Source of the DNA: Oscillospiraceae bacterium
GTDB taxonomy: Bacteria; Bacillota; Clostridia; Oscillospirales; Oscillospiraceae
Length of the DNA: 64,000 nt
Direction: 5' to 3'
Assembly: GCA_902778115.1 (NCBI GenBank)
Contig: CACYWG010000018.1
Location: 1-64,000, forward strand
Below the pieces are notes generated by a model that had not been told where the DNA came from, searched no databases, and was given only the letters and a program-made list of their open reading frames with translations. Positions 41,420 to 49,718 of this stretch are shown piece by piece; the stretch's first letter is position 1, and every line of letters starts with the position of its first letter. Made by a program: the position numbers and the translations under genes.

Positions 41420-41436
41420 GGGGTAATTTGGGGGTA
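41420..41436. repeat. Candidate integrase arm-type repeats, right
   Basis: GGGGTA occurs at 41420 and 41431, one helical turn apart, about 80 bp from the att core. The same hexamer is repeated next to the left att site. Confidence 0.4.
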
Positions 41437-41475
41437 TTCATTTTCTTCGGCGTTTTCTCGTGAACTTTTTCAACG

Positions 41476-41510
41476 AAAAACCGCCGAAATCTTTATGATT
41501 TCGGCGGTTT
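41476..41510 (-). terminator. Phage-supplied terminator for tRNA-Pro
   Basis: AAACCGCCGAAATC and GATTTCGGCGGTTT pair around a short loop, followed on the minus strand by a T-run. It stands directly after the reconstituted tRNA 3' end and replaces the host terminator displaced to 9170-9209. Confidence 0.75.
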
Positions 41511-41511
41511 C

Positions 41512-41560
41512 TTGGTCCGAGTGACTGGATTTGAACCAGCGGCCTCTTGAACCCCATTCA
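41512..41560. other. Prophage attachment site, right
   Basis: These 49 bp are identical to 9208-9256. They rebuild the 3' part of an intact tRNA-Pro, so the 5' half of the tRNA comes from the host and the 3' half from the phage. Confidence 0.9.
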
Positions 41561-41588
41561 AGCGCGCTACCATCTGCGCTACACCCGG
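41513..41588 (-). tRNA. tRNA-Pro, anticodon GGG
   Basis: The 76-nt gene folds as a cloverleaf. The acceptor is CCGGGTG/CACTCGG with encoded CCA. The D stem is GCGC/GCGC, the anticodon stem CTTGA/TCAAG with loop ATGGGGT (anticodon GGG), and the T stem GCTGG/CCAGT around TTCAAAT. Prophage insertion leaves it functional because the phage restores its 3' half. Confidence 0.92.
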
Positions 41589-41710
41589 ATAACTCCAAAT
41601 CGCGCTCCCGAGGAGCCGCGACCCGGTATGTAAAGAACGCTTTCCGCGTTCGCCCGATTATATTAGCACAACACGCATGTAAATGCAAGCTTTATTTTTC
41701 TAATTTTCGA

Positions 41711-41745
41711 AAAAAACCGGGTCTCTCAGGGAGACCCGGTTTTTT
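41711..41745. terminator. Terminator of the rhomboid-like gene
   Basis: AACCGGGTCTC and GAGACCCGGTT pair around TCAGG, with T-runs on both sides. It ends the leftward 41744-42577 gene and separates it from tRNA-Pro. Confidence 0.85.
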
Positions 41746-42577
41746 ACTCGGTAAAGTGGATGTGATTGTTGATGTGATCCTGGCAAAAGCAGTGGTAGCC
41801 CGCGCAGCGCGAGCAGTAGCGGAACTCCAGATCAGGATAATCCGTATCCGTGCGGCCGCAGACCGCACACTTGTGGTTATAGAGCTTCTGCGCCTGCACG
41901 TAGCGGATGCGCCGCGACTCGCGCCGGAAGTTGACCGCGTTTTTGGTGGTCCGGTTCCCGCGCAGCATGTGCAGGAGCTCTCCCCCGCAGAAGATCAGGA
42001 AATTCAGCATGGCGATGACCGGCAGCAGATTGTACGGGAACGGCGCGGTGATGACGCTGTAGGCAAAGAGGGCCGCGTCCAGCCAGGCCAGGTATTTGAT
42101 TTTGACCGGGATGACAAAAAACAGCAGCACCTGCAGATCGGGGAAGAACACCGCAAAGGCGAAAAACATCGCCAGATACACATAGGTCGGCGTCAGATAC
42201 ATGTCGATTCCGGCGATCAGGTACAGGAGGATGCCGTAAAGCATCGTCAGAACAGCGCCGGAGAAGAAATAGATCGTGAACTGGCCGGTGCCCCAGTGCT
42301 GCTCGAGCGTGGAGCCGATCCAGAAATAGAAATAAATTGTTATCAGGCCGAGCCAGCCCATATTCTCCGGGATGAAGAAAAAGGTCAGCAGACGCCAGAC
42401 CTCGCCGTGCAGCACACGCTCGGCCGAAAAGCTGAAATAGCTGACCAGCAGCGGGTTGACTAGGTTCAGCAGCCAGTAGGCTGCGCTGCCGATGGCGACA
42501 TAGCGCATCAGATTGGGGATGCCGAAGCGGGGATGCTTGTAGCAAAAGCGTTCCACCCAGGCCATCGGATCTTTCAT
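41744..42577 (-). CDS. Rhomboid-like membrane protein with C-terminal zinc ribbon
   Basis: This 277-aa protein has about six transmembrane segments and the rhomboid-type entry GEVWRLLTFFFIPEN ... WIGSTLEQHWGTGQF. The catalytic GxSG serine and partner His are not apparent, so it is probably a pseudoprotease. After the membrane part, CAVCGRTDTDYPDLEFRYCSRCAGYHCFCQDHINNHIHF forms a Cys/His zinc-binding tail. ATG 42577 follows AAGGAGG. Function is unknown. Confidence 0.7.
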   Translation of the reverse strand: MKDPMAWVERFCYKHPRFGIPNLMRYVAIGSAAYWLLNLVNPLLVSYFSFSAERVLHGEVWRLLTFFFIPENMGWLGLITIYFYFWIGSTLEQHWGTGQFTIYFFSGAVLTMLYGILLYLIAGIDMYLTPTYVYLAMFFAFAVFFPDLQVLLFFVIPVKIKYLAWLDAALFAYSVITAPFPYNLLPVIAMLNFLIFCGGELLHMLRGNRTTKNAVNFRRESRRIRYVQAQKLYNHKCAVCGRTDTDYPDLEFRYCSRCAGYHCFCQDHINNHIHFTE

Positions 42578-42663
42578 GGACACGCCTCCTTTCCGTAACA
42601 AAACCAATATACCCCGTTTTTAAAAAGAAGTAAATGAAATAATTGTAAAACTAAAAAACCTCT

Positions 42664-42691
42664 TTGCGTTTTCACAAAGCTGTGGTATGAT
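42664..42691 (+). promoter_or_regulatory. Promoter of the rlmB-like gene
   Basis: TTGCGT (42664-42669) and TATGAT (42686-42691) are 16 bp apart, about 30 bp before the start codon. Confidence 0.55.
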
Positions 42692-42723
42692 GATATGCGG
42701 ATTATTATATTTGGAGAGATATT

Positions 42724-43482
42724 ATGTCGGAAGAACGCAGTTTTGAAGTGGAAAACGAACTGATCGAGGGCCGCAACGCCGTCATCGAGGCGCTTCGCGC
42801 CGGCCGGTCGATCGACAAGATCTATCTCGCCCGCGGCGACGTGGACAAGACGCTGGGGCACATCGCCTCCAAGGCGCGCGAAAAGGGCGTGGTCGTCGTG
42901 GAGTGCGACCGGCGCAAGCTGGACTTCATGAGCAAAACCCATGCGCACCAGGGCGTGATCGCGCTGTGCGCCGTGCGGGACACCTGCAGCATCGACGACA
43001 TCTTCGCCATCGCCGAAGAGCGCGGCGAGCCGCCCTTCGTTATTGTCTGCGACGAGATTAGCGACCCGCACAACCTCGGCGCGATCATCCGCAGCGCCGA
43101 ATGCGCCGGCGCGCACGGGGTCATCATCCCCAAGCGCCGCAGCGCCGGCCTGACCGCCATTGTGGACAAGGCCTCCGCGGGTGCGGCCGAGCACATGGCT
43201 GTGGCGCGGGTGGCCAATCTCCCCGCCGCGCTGCAGGAGCTGAAAAAGCGCGGGCTCTGGGTCTACGGCACCGCCGCCGACGGGCAGAGCGAGCTGTGGA
43301 AGACCGACTTTTCCGGCGCGGTCGCGCTGGTGATCGGCTCGGAGGGCGACGGTATGGGCCGCCTGGTGCGCGAGTGCTGCGACTTCATCGTGAGCCTCCC
43401 GATGCGCGGTCAGATCAACTCTCTCAACGCCTCCGCCGCTGCCGCGATCGTCATGTACGAGGTGCTCCGCCAGAGAAGCTGA
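42724..43482 (+). CDS. rlmB: 23S rRNA Gm2251-type 2'-O-methyltransferase (TrmH/SpoU family)
   Basis: This 252-aa SPOUT methyltransferase has a short substrate-binding domain (LIEGRNAVIEALRAGRSIDKIYLA). The knotted catalytic domain carries motif 1 EISDPHNLGAIIRSAECAGAHGVIIP, motif 2 ALVIGSEGDGMGRLVRECCD and motif 3 LPMRGQINSLNASAAAAIVMYE. It methylates ribose in rRNA (RlmB) or a related RNA. It lies 23 bp before the next gene, probably cotranscribed. Confidence 0.9.
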   Translation: MSEERSFEVENELIEGRNAVIEALRAGRSIDKIYLARGDVDKTLGHIASKAREKGVVVVECDRRKLDFMSKTHAHQGVIALCAVRDTCSIDDIFAIAEERGEPPFVIVCDEISDPHNLGAIIRSAECAGAHGVIIPKRRSAGLTAIVDKASAGAAEHMAVARVANLPAALQELKKRGLWVYGTAADGQSELWKTDFSGAVALVIGSEGDGMGRLVRECCDFIVSLPMRGQINSLNASAAAAIVMYEVLRQRS

Positions 43483-43505
43483 ACAGATAAAGGACAGAAG
43501 AGATC

Positions 43506-46133
43506 ATGAGCCAGACAGGATCCGTGCCGGAGCAAAGCGGCAGCTTTGCTCTGGACGATATCATCAACGAATACAAGAAGGACGCGGCGCCCGGGGACTT
43601 TCAGATCCCGCCGCAGCAGCCCGCACCGAGGCGCAGCAGCCTGCCCACCGAGGAAGAGGTGCGCGCGTATCTCGCCTCCTATGCCCGGGGCGAGGCGGAG
43701 CCCTCCTTCGAGCCGCGGCGCAAGGCCGGGCCGGAGCCTCCCGCGGTGGACGAGCGCTTCGTCACGGCGCAGAGCCGCGCTGAGCGCCGCCGCCTGCGCT
43801 ACGGCAGCGCGGACGTGGACAACAGCGCCGACGAAAGCTATCAGCCGCCGAAGGCCGAGGGCTTCATTCCCACCCACGTCGACGCCTTTGACGAGGAGGA
43901 AGAACGCCCGGACGAGCCGACGCCGCCGAAGCTCTTTCAGAAAATGCGCGACAAGCTTTCGGCCAGGCGCCGGGAGCAGGAGCGGCAGGAGGCCGAGCGG
44001 CGCGAGGCATCCCGCAAAATCGAAGTTCCCGAGCCGCAGGAGCTGATCCTGCCCGGCGAGAAAAAGCCTGCCGAGGACGTCCCCCGTCCCGCTCCGCAGC
44101 CGGAGACCGCTGAGCCGCTGACCAATGCTCCTCCGGCGGAGCCGGAGGAAGAAATGCCCCCGGCAGAGAGGCCGGAGGAATCGGGCAAAGAGAAAACGGG
44201 CGATGACGAAGCGGAAGAAGCGCCGGAGAAGCCGCGCTTTACCCCGAGCTGGACGCGCGCTGCATCCACGCGGGAATACGCCTCGCTGTTTCCCGACACC
44301 AGCGCCTCGCCCGCCATTTATTCGGACACGCCGGAGGAAGGCGCGGTCACCGAGGACGGCGACGCGCGCATCCCGCTGAAAAAGGACAGCTTTTTCCCCG
44401 CAAACTTCAAAGAATACCTGAGTACCCTGGCGACCACGGCCTTCTACGGTCTGCGCAAGGGCGCCGAAACCCTGGTGACCGCCGAGGAGGACGACGAGGA
44501 TCTCGGCCCCGAGGCAACGCCCGCCAACGCCTCGCGCTACTACGGGCGCTTTATCCGCTCGATGCGGCTGCGCCTGCGCCTGTGCGGCGTGCTGCTGGCG
44601 GTGCTGGCCTGGATCTCCCTGGGCCTGCCCGTGTTCGGTGAGCTCGGCAATATCCGCGTGGCGGCCTGGTTCTGCCTGGCCATCCAGGGCACGGTGATGC
44701 TGCTGTGCCAGGACGTGCTGACCGGCGGCGTGCTCAACGCCGTCCGCCGCCGCTTCGGTGCGGATTCGATGGCGGTGCTGGCCTGCCTTGTCACCGGCTT
44801 TGACGCGCTGCTGGTCGGCACCGGAAAGCTGACGCAGCCGCACATGCCGCTGTGCCTGCTCTCCTCGCTGTCGCTGGCCGGCGTGCTGCTGGCCTCCCTG
44901 CTCAGCTGCCGCGGCCTGCGCAAATCGCTGCGCGTGCCGGCCATCGCCAAGCGGGCCTATACGGTCACGGGAGAGATGAGCATGAAGGAGCGCGGCACCA
45001 CCATCCTCAAATCCCAGCGCTCCTACACCGGCTTTGTCCGCCGCAGCGAGGAGGCGCCCGCCGACGAGACCCTGTTTCAGAAGATGGGCCTGCCCATGCT
45101 GGCGCTGGTCGCCCTGCTCACGCTGCTGACCGCGGCGTTCACCCGCAATTTGAAAGATCTGATCTATATCTTTTCGGTGCTGCTGTGCGCGGCCGTGCCT
45201 TTCTGCTCGCTGCTGTGCTTTGCCCTCCCCTACTTCACCGGCTCCTTCCGCATCTTCCCCAGCGGTGCGGCGATTGCCGGCTGGTCCGGGGCCTGCGACG
45301 TGGGCCGCAGCCGCAACCTCATCGTCACCGACCGCGACCTCTTCCCGGACAGCTGCGTGGAGATCGAGCAGGTGCGCATCTTTGCCGACGCCAAGCCCGA
45401 GCGCATCATCTCCTACGCCGGCAGCATGCTCATCGCCAGCGGCAGCTGCGTGTCCAAGAGCTTTGCCGACCTGATGGAGCGCAACAACTGCGTCATGCGG
45501 CAGATCGAGGACTTTGAGTATCTGCCCGGCGGCGGCATGAAAGGCGTGATCGACTCGAGCGTGATCCTCTGCGGCAGCAGCGACCTGATGCAGCTGATGA
45601 ACGTGCGCATCCCCTTCCGGCTGGTCGACCGCACCAGCATCCTGCTGGCGGTGGACGGCGTGCTGTACGGCATCTTCAATATGAAGTACACGGCCGATCC
45701 GCAGGTACGCAAGGCGCTCATCGGTCTGATGCGTTCCGGCCGCCATCCGATCTTTGCGATCCGCGACTTTAACGTGACCCCGGTGATGCTGCATGACACC
45801 TTCGATGTGGCCACCGACGGCTATGACTTCCCGCCCTATGTGGAGCGCTTTGCGATCTCCTCGGTCAAGCCCGGAGAGGACAGCAAGGTGGCAGCCGTGG
45901 TCTGCCGCGACGGGCTCGGCCCGCTCAGCAGCATGGCCGACGTGGGACGCAAAGTCTACGTCGCCACGCGCACGAACCTGTATTTCACCGCGGCCAGCGC
46001 CGTTCTCGGCGTGCTGCTGTGCTTCATCCGCCTGGTCTCCGCCGGCGGCGTGAGCGTGCTGTTCCTGTTTTTGTACATGCTGATCTGCGCGCTGCCGGTA
46101 CTCTTCCTCGGCGCGACATTAAATCTTGAATAA
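43506..46133 (+). CDS. Degenerate P-type-ATPase-like membrane protein with long disordered N-terminus
   Basis: This 875-aa protein begins with about 350 residues of Pro/Glu/Arg-rich low-complexity sequence. A membrane and cytoplasmic layout like P-type ATPases follows. A transmembrane block with AVPFCSLLCFALPYF leads to VTDRDLFPDS (607-616) where ATPases have DKTGT. Then come a nucleotide-domain-like LPGGGMKG and VLYGIFNMKYTADPQVRKALIGLMRSG, and finally CRDGLGPLSSMADVG (800-814) where GDGxND is expected. Both catalytic signatures are lost, so transport by ATP hydrolysis is unlikely. A regulatory role is conceivable. It is cotranscribed with the methyltransferase. Confidence 0.7.
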   Translation: MSQTGSVPEQSGSFALDDIINEYKKDAAPGDFQIPPQQPAPRRSSLPTEEEVRAYLASYARGEAEPSFEPRRKAGPEPPAVDERFVTAQSRAERRRLRYGSADVDNSADESYQPPKAEGFIPTHVDAFDEEEERPDEPTPPKLFQKMRDKLSARRREQERQEAERREASRKIEVPEPQELILPGEKKPAEDVPRPAPQPETAEPLTNAPPAEPEEEMPPAERPEESGKEKTGDDEAEEAPEKPRFTPSWTRAASTREYASLFPDTSASPAIYSDTPEEGAVTEDGDARIPLKKDSFFPANFKEYLSTLATTAFYGLRKGAETLVTAEEDDEDLGPEATPANASRYYGRFIRSMRLRLRLCGVLLAVLAWISLGLPVFGELGNIRVAAWFCLAIQGTVMLLCQDVLTGGVLNAVRRRFGADSMAVLACLVTGFDALLVGTGKLTQPHMPLCLLSSLSLAGVLLASLLSCRGLRKSLRVPAIAKRAYTVTGEMSMKERGTTILKSQRSYTGFVRRSEEAPADETLFQKMGLPMLALVALLTLLTAAFTRNLKDLIYIFSVLLCAAVPFCSLLCFALPYFTGSFRIFPSGAAIAGWSGACDVGRSRNLIVTDRDLFPDSCVEIEQVRIFADAKPERIISYAGSMLIASGSCVSKSFADLMERNNCVMRQIEDFEYLPGGGMKGVIDSSVILCGSSDLMQLMNVRIPFRLVDRTSILLAVDGVLYGIFNMKYTADPQVRKALIGLMRSGRHPIFAIRDFNVTPVMLHDTFDVATDGYDFPPYVERFAISSVKPGEDSKVAAVVCRDGLGPLSSMADVGRKVYVATRTNLYFTAASAVLGVLLCFIRLVSAGGVSVLFLFLYMLICALPVLFLGATLNLE

Positions 46134-46145
46134 ACAGTAAGACAT

Positions 46146-46182
46146 AAAAAGACACCCCCGGACGCTCCGGTGGTGTCTTTTT
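46146..46182 (+). terminator. Terminator after the P-type-ATPase-like gene
   Basis: AAAAAGACACC and GGTGTCTTTTT pair around an inner CCGG-rich hairpin and end in a T-run. Confidence 0.8.
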
Positions 46183-46209
46183 ATCGGCAGAGGCAAGTCG
46201 CCGTTTCGC

Positions 46210-46286
46210 CGTAGGGGCGATTCATGAATCGCCCGTTTTCGCTCTTTCCTTCTTGACAGGCGGGCGCTTCGTGAAGCGCCCCTACG
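46210..46286. repeat. REP-like paired hairpin element
   Basis: Terminal inverted CGTAGGGGCG (46210-46219) and CGCCCCTACG (46277-46286) enclose two GC-rich hairpins: the perfect palindrome GGGCGATTCATGAATCGCCC (46215-46234) and GGGCGCTTC/GAAGCGCCC (46262-46281). It resembles interspersed extragenic palindromes and may be one of many genomic copies. The 257-bp gap 46134-46390 holds this plus two terminators and no gene. Confidence 0.6.
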
Positions 46287-46352
46287 CTCCGGTTTTCCCC
46301 GCCGCAGTGTAATACGCGCCGTCTGCAATGACATGTTCTGGGCTTTCAGCAA

Positions 46353-46387
46353 GAAAACACCCCCCGATTGCTCCGGGGGTGTTTTTT
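46353..46387. terminator. Bidirectional terminator after nadE
   Basis: AAAACACCCCC and GGGGGTGTTTT pair around a short loop with T-runs on both strands, 4 bp from the leftward nadE stop. Confidence 0.8.
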
Positions 46388-46390
46388 GCG

Positions 46391-48217
46391 TTATTGCCTG
46401 AGCTCTGCTTCGAGTTCGTCGAGCTCCTTCTGGAAGAGCGCCGACTCGCCGTCCGAGGGCATGAGGAAGCCGTTTCTCGGGGAGATGGAGAAGTCCATCA
46501 CCGCGGGGCCGTCCATCAGGCAGCTGCGCTTGAACTGCTGGGTGAACAGGCGCTTGCACCAGCTTCTCAGCCAGCGGATCAGCTCCTCGTCGCTAAACTC
46601 CTCGCCGTAGGCGAGCTTCGCCAGGCGGAAGGTCTTGCGCGGCCCGAAGCCGCAGACCAGCATCTGCCAGGTGAAGAAGTCCTGCAGGCTGTAGGAGCCG
46701 ACGGCGTCCTCGCTCTTCTGCTCGATCATATCGTCATGGATCGGCAGAAGCTCCGGCGTGACCGGGCAGTCGAGCACGTCATAAAGCGCGGCCTTGAGCA
46801 CGCGGTCCTCGGTCTTTTCCGCAATGTGCGCCACGGCGGCGCGCACCTGGGTCTTGGTCAGGCCGAGGTTCACGTCGTACATGCTGATGTGGTCGCCGTT
46901 ATAGGTGCACCAGCCGTCGATGTACTCGCTGAGGTCCTCGGTGCCGACGTCGAGGCCGTTGACCTTGTTGGCGATGTCCATCAGCACCTGGGTGCGCTCG
47001 CGCGCTTGGGCGTTCTCGAAGGCGACCGAGTAGTCGTCGTGGGCATGTCCGATGTCGTCGAAGTGCTGGTAGACGCTCTTGCCGATGCCGATGACGCGCA
47101 CCTCGCAGCCCCACTGCTCGGCGACCACGATGGCGTTGGACTTGGTGCGGCTGGAGGTGCCGAAGCAGGGCAGCGTGCAGGCGATGACGTTCGTGGAGGG
47201 CAGGCCCATCTTCTTCACGGCCATCGCGCAGACCATCACGCACAGCGTCGAGTCCACGCCGCCGGAGATGCCGACGACGCAGTGGTCGAGGTGGGCGTAC
47301 TGCATGCGCTTGACGAGACCCGCGACCTGGATCTCCAGCATCCGCTCGCAGTAGGCGGGCAGATCCTTCGGATCCTCGGGCAGATGCGGGTGCTTGGGAT
47401 ACTTGCGGGTGATGACGGTGTCGGCGCTCTCGCGGCCGAACACGATCGTCTCATAGGCAAGCGCCCCGTCAAAGCCGCCGGAGGCGCGGCGGAGATTCGT
47501 CATAGCCTGCACGTCGATCTCACTGACGGCGAGGCTGTCCGCCCGCTCGTCCTCGGCGAGGATCTTGCCGTTTTCCGCCACGAGGCAGAGGCCGGAATAC
47601 CAGTTATCGGTCGTGCTCTCGCCCGTGCCGGGGGCGGCCAGGATCACGCCGGCCTTGCCCTTGCGGGACTCATAGCGGACGTTCCGCTCCGCCTCCTGTG
47701 TGGAGGAGGTGGTGGCCGGGAAAGAGGCCATCTGGCAGATCAGCGTCGCGCCGGAGGCGGCCAGATCGTCGGTTCCGGCCGTGCTGCGGTCAAGCGACGC
47801 GCCGATCTCCACGGCGACGGTCAGCTCGTCGAGCGCAATGTGGGAAAACAGGCGTTCGTCCTCATCGTCGTCGCCGGAGAGCACGGCGAGCAGCTCGCCG
47901 CCGCAGATCGCCGCCGCCGCGCTGAAGACCTCGGCGCCGTCCGCCCAGGGCAGCCCGACGAAGGCCAGCACGTCCGTATCTTTTGTGGCTTCCACGACCT
48001 TGTCGAGCGCCTTTTTCGCGCCGTCCAGGATCACGCGGTGCGTGAGGAGGTCATAGCAGCTCACGCCGGTGAGCGTCAGTTCCGGAAAGACCAGCACCTT
48101 CACGCCCAGCGCGTCGGCCCTGCGGATCGTTTCGATCACGCGCTCGGCGTTATAGTCGCAGTCAGCCACCCGGATCACCGGAGAGGCTGCGGCGACTTTC
48201 ACAAATCCGTCTCTCAT
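46391..48217 (-). CDS. nadE: NAD synthetase with degenerate glutaminase domain
   Basis: This 608-aa protein has the two-domain architecture of glutamine-dependent NAD+ synthetase. The C-terminal synthetase is intact (ATP loop GISGGVDST, 318-324; LPCFGTSSRTKSNA). The N-terminal nitrilase-like domain keeps Glu46 in FPELTLTG. The catalytic Cys (normally VEICED) is replaced by Gly139 in VEIGASL, and the Lys-bearing segment is shortened around 108-128. It therefore probably uses free ammonia. The protein is shorter than the usual 640-680 aa. It catalyses the last step of NAD+ synthesis. Confidence 0.85.
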   Translation of the reverse strand: MRDGFVKVAAASPVIRVADCDYNAERVIETIRRADALGVKVLVFPELTLTGVSCYDLLTHRVILDGAKKALDKVVEATKDTDVLAFVGLPWADGAEVFSAAAAICGGELLAVLSGDDDEDERLFSHIALDELTVAVEIGASLDRSTAGTDDLAASGATLICQMASFPATTSSTQEAERNVRYESRKGKAGVILAAPGTGESTTDNWYSGLCLVAENGKILAEDERADSLAVSEIDVQAMTNLRRASGGFDGALAYETIVFGRESADTVITRKYPKHPHLPEDPKDLPAYCERMLEIQVAGLVKRMQYAHLDHCVVGISGGVDSTLCVMVCAMAVKKMGLPSTNVIACTLPCFGTSSRTKSNAIVVAEQWGCEVRVIGIGKSVYQHFDDIGHAHDDYSVAFENAQARERTQVLMDIANKVNGLDVGTEDLSEYIDGWCTYNGDHISMYDVNLGLTKTQVRAAVAHIAEKTEDRVLKAALYDVLDCPVTPELLPIHDDMIEQKSEDAVGSYSLQDFFTWQMLVCGFGPRKTFRLAKLAYGEEFSDEELIRWLRSWCKRLFTQQFKRSCLMDGPAVMDFSISPRNGFLMPSDGESALFQKELDELEAELRQ

Positions 48218-48237
48218 ATCAAAATCCTTCCTTATAA

Positions 48238-48265
48238 TTCCGAATTCCGAACTCCGAATTCCGAA
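48238..48265. repeat. Four tandem TTCCGAA heptamers
   Basis: The units at 48238, 48245, 48252 (CTCCGAA) and 48259 fill the short gap between glyS and nadE. Flanking TTATAATT/AATTATAA makes the block partly self-complementary. Confidence 0.7.
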
Positions 48266-49648
48266 TTATAATTTCACTTTCTCTGCGATGTAGGCCTTGA
48301 CCTCGGAAATCGGCAGGCGCACCTGCTCCATGCTGTCGCGCTCGCGGACGGTGACGCAGCCGTCCTGCTCGGAATCGAAGTCGTAGGTCACGCAGAAGGG
48401 CGTGCCGACCTCGTCCTGGCGGCGATAGCGCTTGCCGATGGAGCCGGTCTCGTCAAAGTCGCACATGAACTCCTTGGCCAGCTCGTCGCGGATCTCCAGC
48501 GCCTTGTCGCTGAGCTTCTTGGACAGCGGCAGAACGGCGGCCTTGATCGGCGCGAGGGCGGGATTGAGGTGCAGCACGACGCGCACGTCGTTCTTCTCCG
48601 CATCGACAAGCTCCTCGTCGTAGGCCTGGCACAGCAGCGCCAGCACCGTGCGGTCGAGGCCGTAGGTGCTCTCGACGATGTAGGGCACATAGCGCTCGTT
48701 GGTGAAGGGATCGATATACTCGAGCTTCTGGCCGCTGTACTCCTGGTGGCGGCTCAGGTCGAAGTCGGTGCGGTCGTGGGTGCCGTTGATCTCGCCCCAG
48801 CCAAGAGACGGGAACAGGAACTCGATATCGCAGGCGGCCTTGGCGTAGTGCGCGAGCTTCTCATGGTCGTGGAAGCGCAGGTTCTCGGCGGGCAGGCCGA
48901 GGTCCTCGAAGAACTTCTTGCCGAAGCCCTTGAAGTACTCGTACAGATCCAGGTCGTCGCCGGGCTTGCAGAAGGTCTGGAACTCCATCTGCTCAAACTC
49001 GATCGTGCGGAAGGTGAAGTTGCCCGGAGTGATCTCGTTGCGGAAGGCCTTGCCGATCTGGCCGATGGAGAACGGGAGCTTGGCGCGCATCGTGCGCTGG
49101 ACGTTTGGATAGTTGACGTACTCGCCCTGGGCGTTCTCGGGACGGAGATAAATGACCGATTTCGCGTCGTTGGTCACGCCGCGGAAGGTCTGGAACATGA
49201 GGTTGAACTCACGGATATCGGTGAAGTTGTGCTTGCCGCAGTTCGGGCAGGGAATGTGGTGGGCTTTGATATAGTCGAACATCTCTTCCTTGGTCATGCC
49301 GTCGGCATGGGCGTCGGGATCGAAGTCGTCAATGAGGTTGTCGGCGCGAAAGCGCATCTTGCACTCCTTGCAGTCGAGCAGCGGATCGGCAAAGCTGGCG
49401 ACGTGGCCGCTGGCCTCCCACACGCGGGGGTTCATCAGGATGTCGGCGTCGACCTCGTAGCTGTTGCGGCGCTCCTGGATAAAGCGCTTGCGCCATGCGT
49501 CCTTGACGTTGTTCTTCAGACGGGCGCCGAGGGGGCCGTAGTCCCAGGTGTTGGCAAGGCCGCCGTAGATCTCGCTGCCGGCGAAGATGAAGCCGCGGTT
49601 CTTGCACAGGGCAATGATCTTGTCCATGGTTTTTTCGGTGTTGTTCAT
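48266..49648 (-). CDS. glyS: Glycyl-tRNA synthetase, homodimeric (eukaryote-like) type
   Basis: This 460-aa class II synthetase has N-terminal MDKIIALCKNRGFIFAGSEIYGGLANTWDYGPLG, motif 2 around FRNEITPGNFTFRTIEFEQMEFQTF and an intact anticodon-binding C-terminal domain (DEVGTPFCVTYDFD). It charges tRNA-Gly. ATG 49648 with GGAAAGGA is chosen; the open frame upstream to 49801 crosses the promoter. Confidence 0.95.
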   Translation of the reverse strand: MNNTEKTMDKIIALCKNRGFIFAGSEIYGGLANTWDYGPLGARLKNNVKDAWRKRFIQERRNSYEVDADILMNPRVWEASGHVASFADPLLDCKECKMRFRADNLIDDFDPDAHADGMTKEEMFDYIKAHHIPCPNCGKHNFTDIREFNLMFQTFRGVTNDAKSVIYLRPENAQGEYVNYPNVQRTMRAKLPFSIGQIGKAFRNEITPGNFTFRTIEFEQMEFQTFCKPGDDLDLYEYFKGFGKKFFEDLGLPAENLRFHDHEKLAHYAKAACDIEFLFPSLGWGEINGTHDRTDFDLSRHQEYSGQKLEYIDPFTNERYVPYIVESTYGLDRTVLALLCQAYDEELVDAEKNDVRVVLHLNPALAPIKAAVLPLSKKLSDKALEIRDELAKEFMCDFDETGSIGKRYRRQDEVGTPFCVTYDFDSEQDGCVTVRERDSMEQVRLPISEVKAYIAEKVKL

Positions 49649-49718
49649 TGGATCGTCCTTTCCCGCGGCTGGCTGCCGCGGAGATATGAATTTCTGCCGG
49701 TTTTCCCGACGAATTATT

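Larger units (their letters stand above)
9208..41560. mobile_element. Prophage (HK97-like siphovirus) integrated in tRNA-Pro
   Basis: About 32.3 kb are bounded by 49-bp perfect direct repeats (9208-9256 and 41512-41560) made of the 3' part of tRNA-Pro. Inside is a canonical temperate siphovirus order: integrase, lysogeny switch, replication, HNH and terminase, capsid, tail, lysis. Gene density and start-stop overlaps are phage-like. Frame disruptions at 10671-11160, 19620-19864 and 31111-31529 suggest it may be defective. Confidence 0.93.

Noticed and set aside
43410..45794. Long minus-strand open frame opposite the P-type-ATPase-like gene
   Set aside because: It is a His/Arg/Gln-rich shadow without a start site, and the plus-strand gene shows transmembrane periodicity.
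48237..48270. CRISPR-like short repeats between nadE and glyS
   Set aside because: The 7-bp units are contiguous and have no spacers, so this is a simple tandem repeat.
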